Shown here in pieces: positions 42,919 to 50,069 of a DNA stretch of 64,000 nucleotides; the stretch's first letter is position 1; the number at the start of each line of letters is the position of its first letter. This stretch comes from Dryocola sp051307055. GTDB taxonomy: Bacteria > Pseudomonadota > Gammaproteobacteria > Enterobacterales > Enterobacteriaceae. The DNA lies in assembly GCF_051307055.1 (NCBI RefSeq), contig NZ_CP149994.1, positions 3,162,001 through 3,226,000 of the forward strand, in the 5' to 3' direction. The position numbers were made by a program, and so were the translations under genes. The notes beneath the pieces were generated by a model that made no database searches, was not told the DNA's origin, and saw nothing but the letters and a program-made list of their open reading frames with translations.

Positions 42919-44400
42919 TTAACGAACCACATTAATTTCAACGTCGGCAAAATGCACAGCACCCGCCAGTTTGCATGCCACCTGAATCACCGGGGCCTTA
43001 CGAGCTTCACGATCGGACTGGGCCTGGGTCGCGATAGCAGGCGCGTAAACGTAATAACCTTTGGTTAGCGTATCGCCCGCCGTCAGCTGTCCTATTTCCC
43101 CGCCGTTCCATACGCCAGGCGCAACCAGACCGTTGGTAACCGCCTGGTTCATCGACTGCTCAACGTTGCTTAACAGGCGGGTGACGCCTGCATCGGTCTG
43201 CGGGATTTTGGTCGTGCTGGTGAACAGCAGGTTGTAGAGGTTGTTCTGCACATAGTTTTGCAGCCAGTCGAGGCCGTGGCGTTCATCAATAAAATCGCCG
43301 TTGCACATCACCCCTTCCTGAATGATGGCGGTATCGTTGTTGTAGTTAACAAAGGCGTTGCCATTTTTTGCCGCGAGCGCATTGGCCTGGCTTTGCGTCA
43401 GGTACTCCGCCGTGATGCCGGGCTCCTGCTTAAACTTCAGGGTAACGGTGGTGTTGTTGCCGTTAAAATTAACGGTGAAGGCGCGGCCAAACAAGGATGC
43501 CGCCGCAAACGGCGTGGCGCTGGAATACTGGCCGAAGGTGCGGGAATATTTTGCCGCTTTCAGCCTGCTGAGGATGTCGGTCGTGACATCAGCATCCAGC
43601 GCGCCGGTGTTCTGCGTGGTATGGCCATAAATTCGCGATACGCTGTCAGATTCCACTATCGCCGCCACGGACAGGACCTCTTCCTCACTCAGCGTGCCGT
43701 CGGCGATGACCAGCCCATACCAGTCCGTTGAATGTCCGGACAGGGCGGAAACGCATTCGCTGATACTCTCGCTTGTCTGGCCTTCGACCGGCTGGGCGCC
43801 AGCGGCCCCGGTCAGTCCAAGCAAGGCAGAGAGATCGGTGCCTGCCGGGCCGGCATCCGCATAGCCCACGGAGGAGCTGGCGCCGGCTGTAATGGAACGA
43901 ACGGTGAAGCGGCCGCTCACGGCATCCCATTCAACGGTGCTGCCGGTCAGGGCATCCTGAATACGTCCGGCAACGCCGTTAAGATTGGTTTCGGCGCTGA
44001 GATCGATTTCCGTAATCGTGCTCTCTTTGCCGTCCAGCACGATGCTCATCGCACCGTCCGTCACCGCCGTAAAGTTACTCATTGCCTGTTGATCAGCGGT
44101 AAGAATTGCTCCACGTAACCGTGCGGCAGCTTCGGTTTTTACCCAGCGGCCGATATACAAATCTACCGGCTGTGGAGACTGCTGGTAGTAGAGGCTTGCC
44201 GCTTTATATTCCGGCGTATCAAGGCCAAAATCCGCCGCGACTCCGCTGATGCCGGAATAAGCGCGCATCCGCTCCCGGGCATCGATAACGTCGCTTGCTC
44301 CCACGACCAGCAGGGCGCCGTAGTTACGGGACTGGGCCGCGCGCGCAGCCATGCTCACCGTCACATTGACGATGTTAGAGACAGGTAAACCCTGTGACAT
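42919..44400 (-). CDS. Contractile tail sheath protein (DUF3383-like)
   Basis: 493 residues. Begins MSQGLPVSNIVNVTVSMAAR, then GALLVVGASDVIDARERMRA, and ends in a beta-rich region (VIQVACKLAGAVHFADVEIN), all typical of DUF3383 sheath proteins. Presence of a sheath makes this a contractile, R-type apparatus. It lies between the neck terminator and tube genes. Confidence 0.9.
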   Translation of the reverse strand: MSQGLPVSNIVNVTVSMAARAAQSRNYGALLVVGASDVIDARERMRAYSGISGVAADFGLDTPEYKAASLYYQQSPQPVDLYIGRWVKTEAAARLRGAILTADQQAMSNFTAVTDGAMSIVLDGKESTITEIDLSAETNLNGVAGRIQDALTGSTVEWDAVSGRFTVRSITAGASSSVGYADAGPAGTDLSALLGLTGAAGAQPVEGQTSESISECVSALSGHSTDWYGLVIADGTLSEEEVLSVAAIVESDSVSRIYGHTTQNTGALDADVTTDILSRLKAAKYSRTFGQYSSATPFAAASLFGRAFTVNFNGNNTTVTLKFKQEPGITAEYLTQSQANALAAKNGNAFVNYNNDTAIIQEGVMCNGDFIDERHGLDWLQNYVQNNLYNLLFTSTTKIPQTDAGVTRLLSNVEQSMNQAVTNGLVAPGVWNGGEIGQLTAGDTLTKGYYVYAPAIATQAQSDREARKAPVIQVACKLAGAVHFADVEINVVR

Positions 44401-44403
44401 AAT

Positions 44404-44943
44404 TTATTCTCCGAAGATATTTACTGAAGCAGAAACGAGGGACTGGATACCGTATTCGCGTACCACCTGGCGGTGCAGCGTCACGGTGAGGTTGTAGCGG
44501 CGTTGCCACTGGTTACTGATAAGTTCGGGAGCCGGAACCAGCGCTCCACAGGTTACAAAAGTGGGCCCGATGCGGTTAAGCCCGGCGTTATTCTGCGCAA
44601 CATACAGCCCATCGCGAAATAACGCCGCAACGGCCTGGGCCCCCGGGCCGTAGAAACTACAGTTCACCGCAATCACTTCGGTTTGCCGAAGCGCGTCTTT
44701 GTGGCCGTCTACTGACACAAAGGCCGGAGACTCGCCGAGCTGTACGCAGGTATCAAACTCGCACCACGTTAAGCCGGCCGCGGGCGTTGCGGGCGGTTGT
44801 TCAGTCCAGCGAGCCAGCACCATTTCGGCGGGTAGCCCTGAAACTCCCGCAATCCAGTTGCCCAGCTGAGACTCAAGCTGTTCGTCATAGTTCGGCGGCG
44901 AGCTAACCGGCACGAGATAACCCGGCCGGGTAGAATCATTCAT
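44404..44943 (-). CDS. Neck / tail terminator protein
   Basis: 179-residue protein that matches the phage neck terminator type found before the sheath gene in this lineage (LGNWIAGVSGLPAEMVLARW; FYGPGAQAVAALFRDGLYV; RRYNLTVTLHRQVVREYGIQ). It would cap the tube and sheath at the end where a capsid would normally attach. No capsid, portal or terminase gene follows upstream, so here it closes a headless particle. Confidence 0.75.
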   Translation of the reverse strand: MNDSTRPGYLVPVSSPPNYDEQLESQLGNWIAGVSGLPAEMVLARWTEQPPATPAAGLTWCEFDTCVQLGESPAFVSVDGHKDALRQTEVIAVNCSFYGPGAQAVAALFRDGLYVAQNNAGLNRIGPTFVTCGALVPAPELISNQWQRRYNLTVTLHRQVVREYGIQSLVSASVNIFGE

Positions 44944-45416
44944 TTATTCTCTCCTTTATTGATAGGTTTCAGGCATTGCTGCCGGACATAATCCTGCAGC
45001 CCCGCAAGCTGTTTCAGGACGAGCGCGGTTCGGCTTCTGAGACGGAAATAATCCCGTTCAGCGGCGTCTGTAAGTCGGGGACGGGCTGCATCATCCACGC
45101 GGGCGGCGGAGGTGGAGGCTGGCAAAGGTTCACAGGCGGCGGCAAGGCGCAGCTGCTTAGCCCCACCAGCCACATCGCGCTGCAGCTTTTCGATAGTATG
45201 TTGGGCATCGCTGAGCTCTCTGGTATAGCGGGTATCAAGCGCGGCGATATCACGCTGCCGCGCCCGCATGTCGTCAATGACGGCTTGCCGTAAGGCAAGC
45301 TGCTTTTCAGTCTGCGCCAGACGCTGTTTCTGCTGCTGGTAGCGCTGGTAAAAATGAGAAAAGCCTAACGCGCCGCTCAGCAGCAGGCAGCCCAGGATGG
45401 CAGTAAGCGTTCTCAT
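44940..45416 (-). CDS. Rz-like inner membrane spanin
   Basis: 158 residues from ATG 45416 (MRTLTAILGCLLL); the open frame extends to 45440. One N-terminal membrane helix is followed by a long coiled-coil rich in Gln, Arg and Ala (about 25-90), the shape of i-spanins. Together with the embedded lipoprotein it fuses inner and outer membranes during lysis. It overlaps the endolysin end by 4 bp and the neck gene by 4 bp. Confidence 0.82.
   Translation of the reverse strand: MRTLTAILGCLLLSGALGFSHFYQRYQQQKQRLAQTEKQLALRQAVIDDMRARQRDIAALDTRYTRELSDAQHTIEKLQRDVAGGAKQLRLAAACEPLPASTSAARVDDAARPRLTDAAERDYFRLRSRTALVLKQLAGLQDYVRQQCLKPINKGENK
45014..45208 (-). CDS. Rz1-like outer membrane spanin lipoprotein, embedded in Rz
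   Basis: 64 residues in a different frame wholly inside the Rz gene. Lipobox-like LSSC follows a hydrophobic stretch (MWLVGLSSC); the mature part is proline-rich (LPPPVNLCQPPPPPPAW), the hallmark of Rz1. Start ATG 45208 or the later ATG 45175. Nested Rz/Rz1 pairs are standard in phage lysis cassettes. Confidence 0.78.
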   Translation of the reverse strand: MPNILSKSCSAMWLVGLSSCALPPPVNLCQPPPPPPAWMMQPVPDLQTPLNGIISVSEAEPRSS

Positions 45417-45898
45417 GTCGGACTCCTGCGCCAGCGACAAACCTCATATTCCACCTCCCGCCGGTTCATCAGGCCCTGCCATTTCCTGCCGCCGGCCCAG
45501 ACCCACAGCTTCATCGCTTCACAAGCTTTATCCGCCTCGCCGGCATTGAGATAGCGCACAACGGAGGAACGCTGAAAAGCGGCGATGCCCACGTTGTAGC
45601 TAAAGCTTATCAATGCGGCTTTCTGGTATTCATTGGTCGGGACAGTGACGGCGCGCTCAACCGCGCGGGAAAAGGGAAGCAGATCGTGGTTGAGCAGCTT
45701 TTCACATTCCGCCTGGCTGTAGCCTTTACCGGGGATAATGTCTTTGCCGGTATGGCCGTAGCAGACGGTCAGAACGCCGGCCACGTCGTAATAGGCCGTG
45801 TAGCGCACGCCCTCGAGTTCAGGAACCATCACGCCTGCAAGCGTAAGCGCGCTGGCTCCGGATAAGCTCAGCAATGTTTTTCTTAAACCGGGAGACAT
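45413..45898 (-). CDS. GH24 lysozyme (SAR-type endolysin)
   Basis: 161 residues. The T4-lysozyme-type catalytic triad spacing is exact: Glu29, Asp38 and Thr44 (PELEGVRYTAYYDVAGVLTV). An N-terminal weakly hydrophobic Ala/Ser/Gly/Leu-rich segment (about 9-25) looks like a signal-anchor-release domain, which lets the enzyme reach the periplasm without a large-hole holin. ATG 45898 is chosen over 45904. Degrades peptidoglycan to free the particles. Confidence 0.88.
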   Translation of the reverse strand: MSPGLRKTLLSLSGASALTLAGVMVPELEGVRYTAYYDVAGVLTVCYGHTGKDIIPGKGYSQAECEKLLNHDLLPFSRAVERAVTVPTNEYQKAALISFSYNVGIAAFQRSSVVRYLNAGEADKACEAMKLWVWAGGRKWQGLMNRREVEYEVCRWRRSPT

Positions 45899-45903
45899 AG
45901 TCA

Positions 45904-46203
45904 TTAATCACCTGCCCGTCTTATGGCCTCGCTGACTGCCTGTGCCGTAGTCAGCCGCTCGGTACCGTTTTTGTTTTGCAAAGCCGCCAGGTAGTCCTGC
46001 AGCAGTTGCGTTCTTTTTTCGTCCTCCTTTTGTTTGCGGTACGCGTCCAGACGCGCGTTGATATACGACGCGACCGAAATACCGAGGCCTGCCAGGCCGA
46101 ATATCATGTAGACCATATCCTGTGTCGTGATACCCAAACCGGCAGCCAGAGTCGCAAGCCACGCAAAAGCCTGCGTGACCACATTACCAGGCTGGTCATT
46201 CAT
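45904..46203 (-). CDS. Holin
   Basis: 99 residues with hydrophobic segments near 13-24 and 32-48 (FAWLATLAAGLG; MIFGLAGLGISVASYI) and a charged C-terminal tail, the size and plan of class II holins. It stands directly upstream of the lysozyme. It would time lysis. Confidence 0.78.
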   Translation of the reverse strand: MNDQPGNVVTQAFAWLATLAAGLGITTQDMVYMIFGLAGLGISVASYINARLDAYRKQKEDEKRTQLLQDYLAALQNKNGTERLTTAQAVSEAIRRAGD

Positions 46204-46265
46204 GGGGGTTATCTCACTGCTGTTTGAATCGAGGTATCAGTAACGAAGGAGGTTTCAGGAAACCG

Positions 46266-46601
46266 TTAAATCAGGGGGCGAGATTTACCGTGGCGTTTCT
46301 CTTTTCCGCTGGCGCCCGCCTCGCCGGATAAAGTTTGCGGCGATGACTGGTAAATTCTGCGGGTGATGCTGTCCTGCTGCCGGCGAATCTTTTGATAACG
46401 CTCGGCGTTTTGAATAATTTGCAGGCCGTACTCGTTAATCACTTCCAGCGCTTTTGCTATACGATCTTCTGGCTTGCGGTTTAATACGAGCGGCGGGTGA
46501 GTTACTGGTCTGGCGCTAATGCCGACTAAAAGCGGATTAGCTGCTTTCCAGGCCAGCTGCTTCGCCTCGCGGCGTTGACGGCGACGAGCCTGTGCGTCCA
46601 T
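46266..46601 (-). CDS. Small basic protein of unknown function, tail-operon leader
   Basis: 111 residues from ATG 46601 with CAGGAGG in front (a longer frame reaches 46616). Very basic and Gln/Arg-rich N terminus (MDAQARRRQRREAKQLAW), a middle LVGISARPVTHPPLVLNRKP and a basic tail ending SRPLI. It resembles small accessory proteins of lambdoid phages, whose role I cannot name. First gene after the repressor and probable promoter, so it may be a regulator (activator or antiterminator) of the tail operon. I am not sure of this. Confidence 0.6.
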   Translation of the reverse strand: MDAQARRRQRREAKQLAWKAANPLLVGISARPVTHPPLVLNRKPEDRIAKALEVINEYGLQIIQNAERYQKIRRQQDSITRRIYQSSPQTLSGEAGASGKEKRHGKSRPLI

Positions 46602-46745
46602 ACATCCTCCTGTCAATCAACTTTGGCGATATCCTTCAGATATCCCAAAGCTTATTGCTTCGGTGTATTTACCCTTTTTCAGGGTGGGCTGTTAATGAGC
46701 GTTCACTTTCCTGTGAGTACCGCGTCCTGCTGATGAACTGATATT

Positions 46746-46760
46746 GAACCAATAGTACAA
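46746..46760. promoter_or_regulatory. 15-bp direct repeat, copy 1 (candidate operator)
   Basis: GAACCAATAGTACAA, repeated 24 bp away with a single mismatch. It lies over the likely -10 region of a minus-strand promoter in front of the tail operon and shares AGTAC with motifs before the repressor gene. Confidence 0.55.
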
Positions 46761-46763
46761 AAC

Positions 46764-46769
46764 AGTCAA
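46764..46769 (-). promoter_or_regulatory. Candidate -35 element of the tail operon promoter
   Basis: TTGACT on the minus strand, exactly between the two 15-bp repeats; the -10 match downstream is weak (TTCAAT at 15-bp spacing), which suits a promoter needing an activator or tight repression. The remaining part of the 270-bp gap between the repressor and the first tail-operon gene shows only a weak hairpin (ACCCTTTTTCAGGGT). Confidence 0.4.
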
Positions 46770-46784
46770 GAACCAAAAGTACAA
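46770..46784. promoter_or_regulatory. 15-bp direct repeat, copy 2 (candidate operator)
   Basis: GAACCAAAAGTACAA, the partner of the copy at 46746. Repeat spacing of 24 bp is a little over two helical turns, so two protein dimers could bind on nearly the same face. Confidence 0.55.
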
Positions 46785-46871
46785 TTTGTGGGTAAAAAAA
46801 CGCTTATTTTATTTACTAATTGATTTTGAAGGGAAAATAATTGCGATTACCCCGTTGCCGGGGCAGCCGTC

Positions 46872-47627
46872 TCAGGCGTGGCGCTTGATCGAATGGCTAT
46901 ACATCACGCGTCCGATGATTTTCAGATGCAGTTCGTTTTCCTCACAGATTTTCCAGTCGGCATATTTAGCGTTATCCGACCGCACCAGCAGGCTGTCGTG
47001 GGTCATTTGCAGGCGCTTAACCAGCAGTTGTCCTTTGTAAAGGAACACATAGATACCGTCGCCCTGGAAATAATCTTTAGCGATATCGACAAAGATATAG
47101 TCGCCCAGCTCAATGGTGCCGGACATGCTGTCGCCCGTAACGGTTATTACTTTAATGCTGTCCGCAGGACGATGACCAAAAAGCTCCAGCGCTTCCTGAC
47201 TGTCGTAAACTATATGGTTGATGGTTTCGGTCACTTCGCTGGAAATCAAGCGACCCGGGCCGGCGCTGGCCTCGATATCCAGCACATCGATGCGAAATCC
47301 CGGTTCTGGCTGCGGCGTATAAAATGGCGCTCTTGCGCTTTCGTTCAGCGTCGGCGCATGGGCGGAATCGCGGCGCTCATCGGCGAACATGCCTTCGTTG
47401 CCATGCTGCAGCCACAGCACGTCCGCGTTCAAAAACGTGGCCAGCTCATACATCTTGTCCTGACGGGGGATCGCCTCGGCGTTAAGCCATTTACTTACGG
47501 CTTTTGAAGATACGCCGAGGGCTCTGGCTATCGCCATGCCTCTGCCAAATTCGTCCAGGCTGGCTTCTGTGCAGGCCTGCGCCAGCCTGCGGGAGAATGC
47601 TTCGCGCAATTGTTCTCTCTGTACCAT
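46872..47627 (-). CDS. CI/LexA-like S24 repressor of the tail cluster
   Basis: 251 residues: N-terminal helix-turn-helix (about 30-70; ARALGVSSKAVSKWLNAEAI) and C-terminal S24 self-cleavage domain with Ser167 in TVTGDSMSG and Lys204 in LLVKRLQ, and a candidate cleavage bond Ala122-Gly123 (EASAGPG). Such repressors cleave themselves with RecA help under SOS. Start ATG 47627; a GTG at 47639 is in frame. It is the only regulator in the cluster and is followed by the lysis-tail operon on the same strand. Confidence 0.88.
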   Translation of the reverse strand: MVQREQLREAFSRRLAQACTEASLDEFGRGMAIARALGVSSKAVSKWLNAEAIPRQDKMYELATFLNADVLWLQHGNEGMFADERRDSAHAPTLNESARAPFYTPQPEPGFRIDVLDIEASAGPGRLISSEVTETINHIVYDSQEALELFGHRPADSIKVITVTGDSMSGTIELGDYIFVDIAKDYFQGDGIYVFLYKGQLLVKRLQMTHDSLLVRSDNAKYADWKICEENELHLKIIGRVMYSHSIKRHA

Positions 47628-47633
47628 AAGTAC
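47621..47633. promoter_or_regulatory. GTAC-N5-GTAC palindrome over the repressor start
   Basis: GTACCATAAGTAC overlaps the repressor start codon; it shares the GTAC half-site with the palindrome at 47676 and with the 15-bp repeats. Candidate autoregulatory operator. Confidence 0.45.
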
Positions 47634-47675
47634 GATCACAACTCATTTTGTGGAGGGCTGGCGCCATAATAGCAC

Positions 47676-47688
47676 GTACTGAAAGTAC
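47676..47688. promoter_or_regulatory. GTAC-N5-GTAC palindrome upstream of the repressor
   Basis: GTACTGAAAGTAC, same layout as 47621-47633, 55 bp away, suggesting a pair of operator sites in the repressor promoter. Confidence 0.5.
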
Positions 47689-47791
47689 ACAAAGCAATAA
47701 ACGCGGTTAAACACACAGCGTTATTGGGGATGCTTTGCTTTTGTGGTACAGTGCGCGCCTGCAAATTTCCGGTGCTTTCACTTCCATTATA

Positions 47792-47811
47792 TACTGTATA
47801 AAAACACATAC
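47792..47811. promoter_or_regulatory. LexA-box-like sequence
   Basis: TACTGTATAAAAACACATAC matches the LexA consensus (TACTGTATATATATACAGTA) at about 14 of 20 positions, with a strong left half and ACAT instead of ACAG on the right. It lies between the repressor and yfhL, 75 bp before yfhL. Weak evidence for SOS control. Confidence 0.35.
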
Positions 47812-47885
47812 ACCAACCGGTATTGCTGATTTTGCTGTACTGGCGGGAAGGCGACTGGCGGGTTGAGACACGGCAAGGTTTTGAA

Positions 47886-48146
47886 ATGGCTTTACTAATT
47901 ACCAAAAAATGCATCAACTGCGATATGTGCGAGCCGGAGTGCCCGAACCAGGCGATCTCTATGGGCGACAGTATTTACGAGATCGATACCGATCGCTGCA
48001 CCCAGTGCGTGGGCCATTATGAAACGCCAACCTGCCAGCAGGTCTGCCCGATCGTAAATACTATTATCATCGACCCGGCGCACCAGGAAAGTGAAGAGCA
48101 GCTGTGGGACAAATTTGTTCAGCTGCATCACGCCGATAAAATCTAG
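47886..48146 (+). CDS. yfhL: YfhL, 2[4Fe-4S] ferredoxin
   Basis: 86-residue ferredoxin of the Alvin type. Two cluster motifs: CINCDMCEPECP near 9-20 and CTQCVGHYETPTCQQVCP near 38-55, the second with the characteristic insertion between Cys 2 and 3. ATG 47886 (MALLITKKC) is the conserved start; the upstream extension to 47823 is not. Converges on acpS with 4-bp overlap. First conserved gene on the right of the insertion. Confidence 0.95.
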   Translation: MALLITKKCINCDMCEPECPNQAISMGDSIYEIDTDRCTQCVGHYETPTCQQVCPIVNTIIIDPAHQESEEQLWDKFVQLHHADKI

Positions 48147-48523
48147 CTTTCGATAATCACCGTGGCGCAGGCGTAATGGCGTTCGTCTGCCAGAGTCACA
48201 TGTACCGATTGCACTCCCATTCGCTCGGCAAGTCGTTGTGCCTCATCCCAGAACCGCAGCTGCGGTTTGCCTAAGGCATCGTTAAACACCTCAAACTGGT
48301 TAAACGCAAGGCCGTTGCGAATACCCGTGCCAAAGGCTTTGGCTGCCGCCTCTTTAACCGCAAACCGTTTGGCAAGAAAACGCACCGGCTGCTGGTGCGC
48401 TTCGTATTGTTTCCATTCGTTGGCGCTCAGCACGCGTTTCGCCAGCCTGTCTCCCGAGCGGGAGATAACGCTTTCAATGCGCGCTATCTCCACGATATCC
48501 GTGCCGAGGCCAAGGATCGCCAT
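48143..48523 (-). CDS. acpS: Holo-[acyl-carrier-protein] synthase
   Basis: 126 residues, as in E. coli. It transfers the 4'-phosphopantetheine arm from CoA to apo-ACP. Motifs GTDIVEIARI (Asp near 9) and FAVKEAAAKAFGTGI (Glu near 58) bind Mg and CoA. Its start touches the pdxJ stop (1-bp overlap), so the two are coupled. Confidence 0.97.
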   Translation of the reverse strand: MAILGLGTDIVEIARIESVISRSGDRLAKRVLSANEWKQYEAHQQPVRFLAKRFAVKEAAAKAFGTGIRNGLAFNQFEVFNDALGKPQLRFWDEAQRLAERMGVQSVHVTLADERHYACATVIIES

Positions 48524-49254
48524 TAGCGACGCGCTTCCTGCATCAGACGTTTCATTTCTGCTACGGCCTCTTTTAAGCCGCTCATCACCGCACGCCCGAT
48601 AATAGCGTGACCGATATTCAGTTCGTGCATTTCCGGCAGGCGAGCGATGGCCTGCACGTTATGGTAGGTCAGGCCGTGGCCGGCATTCACCTTCAGGCCT
48701 TTGCCTGCGGCATAGGTCGCGGCTTCGGCGATGCGCGCCAGCTCTTTTGCCTGCGTTGCTTCATCCTCAGCATCCGCATAGCAGCCGGTATGAATCTCGA
48801 TATACGGCGCGCCCACGGCAACGGCTGCATCGATCTGCGCATGGTCGGCGTCAATAAACAAAGAGACCAGAATACCCGCGTCGGCCAGGCGTTTGCAGGC
48901 ATCGCGCATTTTGTCGAGCTGGCCCGCAACGTCCAGGCCGCCTTCGGTGGTCACTTCCTGACGCTTCTCCGGGACCAGGCAGCAGAAATGAGGTTTCGTT
49001 TCACAGGCGATGGCAACCATCTCGTCGGTGACGGCCATTTCGAGGTTCATACGGGTATCAAGGGTCTGGCGTAAAACGCGAACGTCGCGATCGGTGATAT
49101 GACGACGGTCTTCACGTAAGTGTACGGTAATGCCGTCGGCTCCCGCCTGCTCTGCAATGAAAGCTGCCTGCACCGGATCCGGGTACGCCGTACCGCGTGC
49201 GTTGCGCAGGGTCGCGATATGATCGATGTTTACGCCTAACAGTAATTCAGCCAT
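48523..49254 (-). CDS. pdxJ: Pyridoxine 5'-phosphate synthase
   Basis: 243 residues, TIM-barrel enzyme joining 1-deoxyxylulose-5-phosphate and 3-amino-2-oxopropyl phosphate into PNP. Conserved NIDHIATLRNARG at 9-21, HLREDRRHI near 45-53 and KGLKVNAGHGLTYHN near 185-199. Operon with acpS and probably recO. Confidence 0.97.
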   Translation of the reverse strand: MAELLLGVNIDHIATLRNARGTAYPDPVQAAFIAEQAGADGITVHLREDRRHITDRDVRVLRQTLDTRMNLEMAVTDEMVAIACETKPHFCCLVPEKRQEVTTEGGLDVAGQLDKMRDACKRLADAGILVSLFIDADHAQIDAAVAVGAPYIEIHTGCYADAEDEATQAKELARIAEAATYAAGKGLKVNAGHGLTYHNVQAIARLPEMHELNIGHAIIGRAVMSGLKEAVAEMKRLMQEARR

Positions 49255-49328
49255 GACTATCCTCGGGGATCGGAATGATATGCTCAGCAGTGTACACCGC
49301 TGATGGAAAGCGTGGCTACGATCGGGCG

Positions 49329-50066
49329 CTATTGCGTGTCAGGAGAAGATTTGAGTGGCGGTTTTTTGGGCACAAACTGACGGAACAGTTCGCGGCTTTT
49401 GAGCGGTTTACCGCCGAGATAGGGTTTTAGCGCCATACGGGTGAAGCGTTTAGCCGCGCGTAAAGTCGCCACGTCCGGAAACTCGCGGTTTGCCAGCGCT
49501 TTAAGCTCATGGCCTGTAAAGCTGTTGTTATCAACGACCAGGCTTGCGATAAAGCCTTTCTCTTCCCGGTACCGATAGGTCATGTTATCTGCGACCTCTT
49601 CCCCGCTGCCTGCGCAATGCAGGAAATCCACGCCATAGCCAAGATGCCCCAGCAGGGCCAGCTCAAAGCGGCGCAGCGCAGGCTCCGGCGTGCCGCTGGT
49701 GCCGGCTAAGGCCTGAATGCAGTGCAGGTAATCAAAAAAAAGCTCGGAGAAACGGGTTTCCTGCTCAAGCACGCGGGAGACAAGCTCGTTGACGTAAAGG
49801 CCGCTATAAAGCGAGATGCCGCCAAGAGGAAGCGCGAGGGAAACCGCTTCGGCGCTGCGCAGCGTTTTGACTTCGCCGCGTCCGCTCCAGCGTACCAGCA
49901 AAGGGGTGAAAGGCTGCAACGCGCCTTTCAGGCTGGAACGGCGAGAACGCGCGCCTTTGGCAATGACGCGCATTCGCCCTGACTCTTCGGAAAACAGGTC
50001 GAGAAGAAGGCTGGTTTCACTCCAGGGGCGACTATGCAGGACAAAAGCCCGTTGCCAGCCTTCCAT
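49329..50066 (-). CDS. recO: DNA repair protein RecO
   Basis: 245-residue recombination mediator that with RecR loads RecA on SSB-coated DNA. N-terminal OB fold (EGWQRAFVLHSRPWSETSLL) and helical middle (FFDYLHCIQALAG), ending RELFRQFVPKKP. ATG 50066 is chosen over the TTG 50069. It starts 3 bp after the era stop, so translation is probably coupled. Confidence 0.95.
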   Translation of the reverse strand: MEGWQRAFVLHSRPWSETSLLLDLFSEESGRMRVIAKGARSRRSSLKGALQPFTPLLVRWSGRGEVKTLRSAEAVSLALPLGGISLYSGLYVNELVSRVLEQETRFSELFFDYLHCIQALAGTSGTPEPALRRFELALLGHLGYGVDFLHCAGSGEEVADNMTYRYREEKGFIASLVVDNNSFTGHELKALANREFPDVATLRAAKRFTRMALKPYLGGKPLKSRELFRQFVPKKPPLKSSPDTQ

Positions 50067-50069
50067 CAA

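Noticed and set aside
32013..47885. Functional temperate prophage
   Set aside because: No integrase, excisionase, replication, terminase, portal, protease or capsid gene could be found on either strand, so it cannot make virions on its own.
32013..47885. Type VI secretion system or extracellular contractile injection system with toxin payload
   Set aside because: No TssB/C/M, ClpV or eCIS AAA ATPase is present, while holin, lysozyme and spanins show release by lysis; no toxin-like gene is seen in the cluster.
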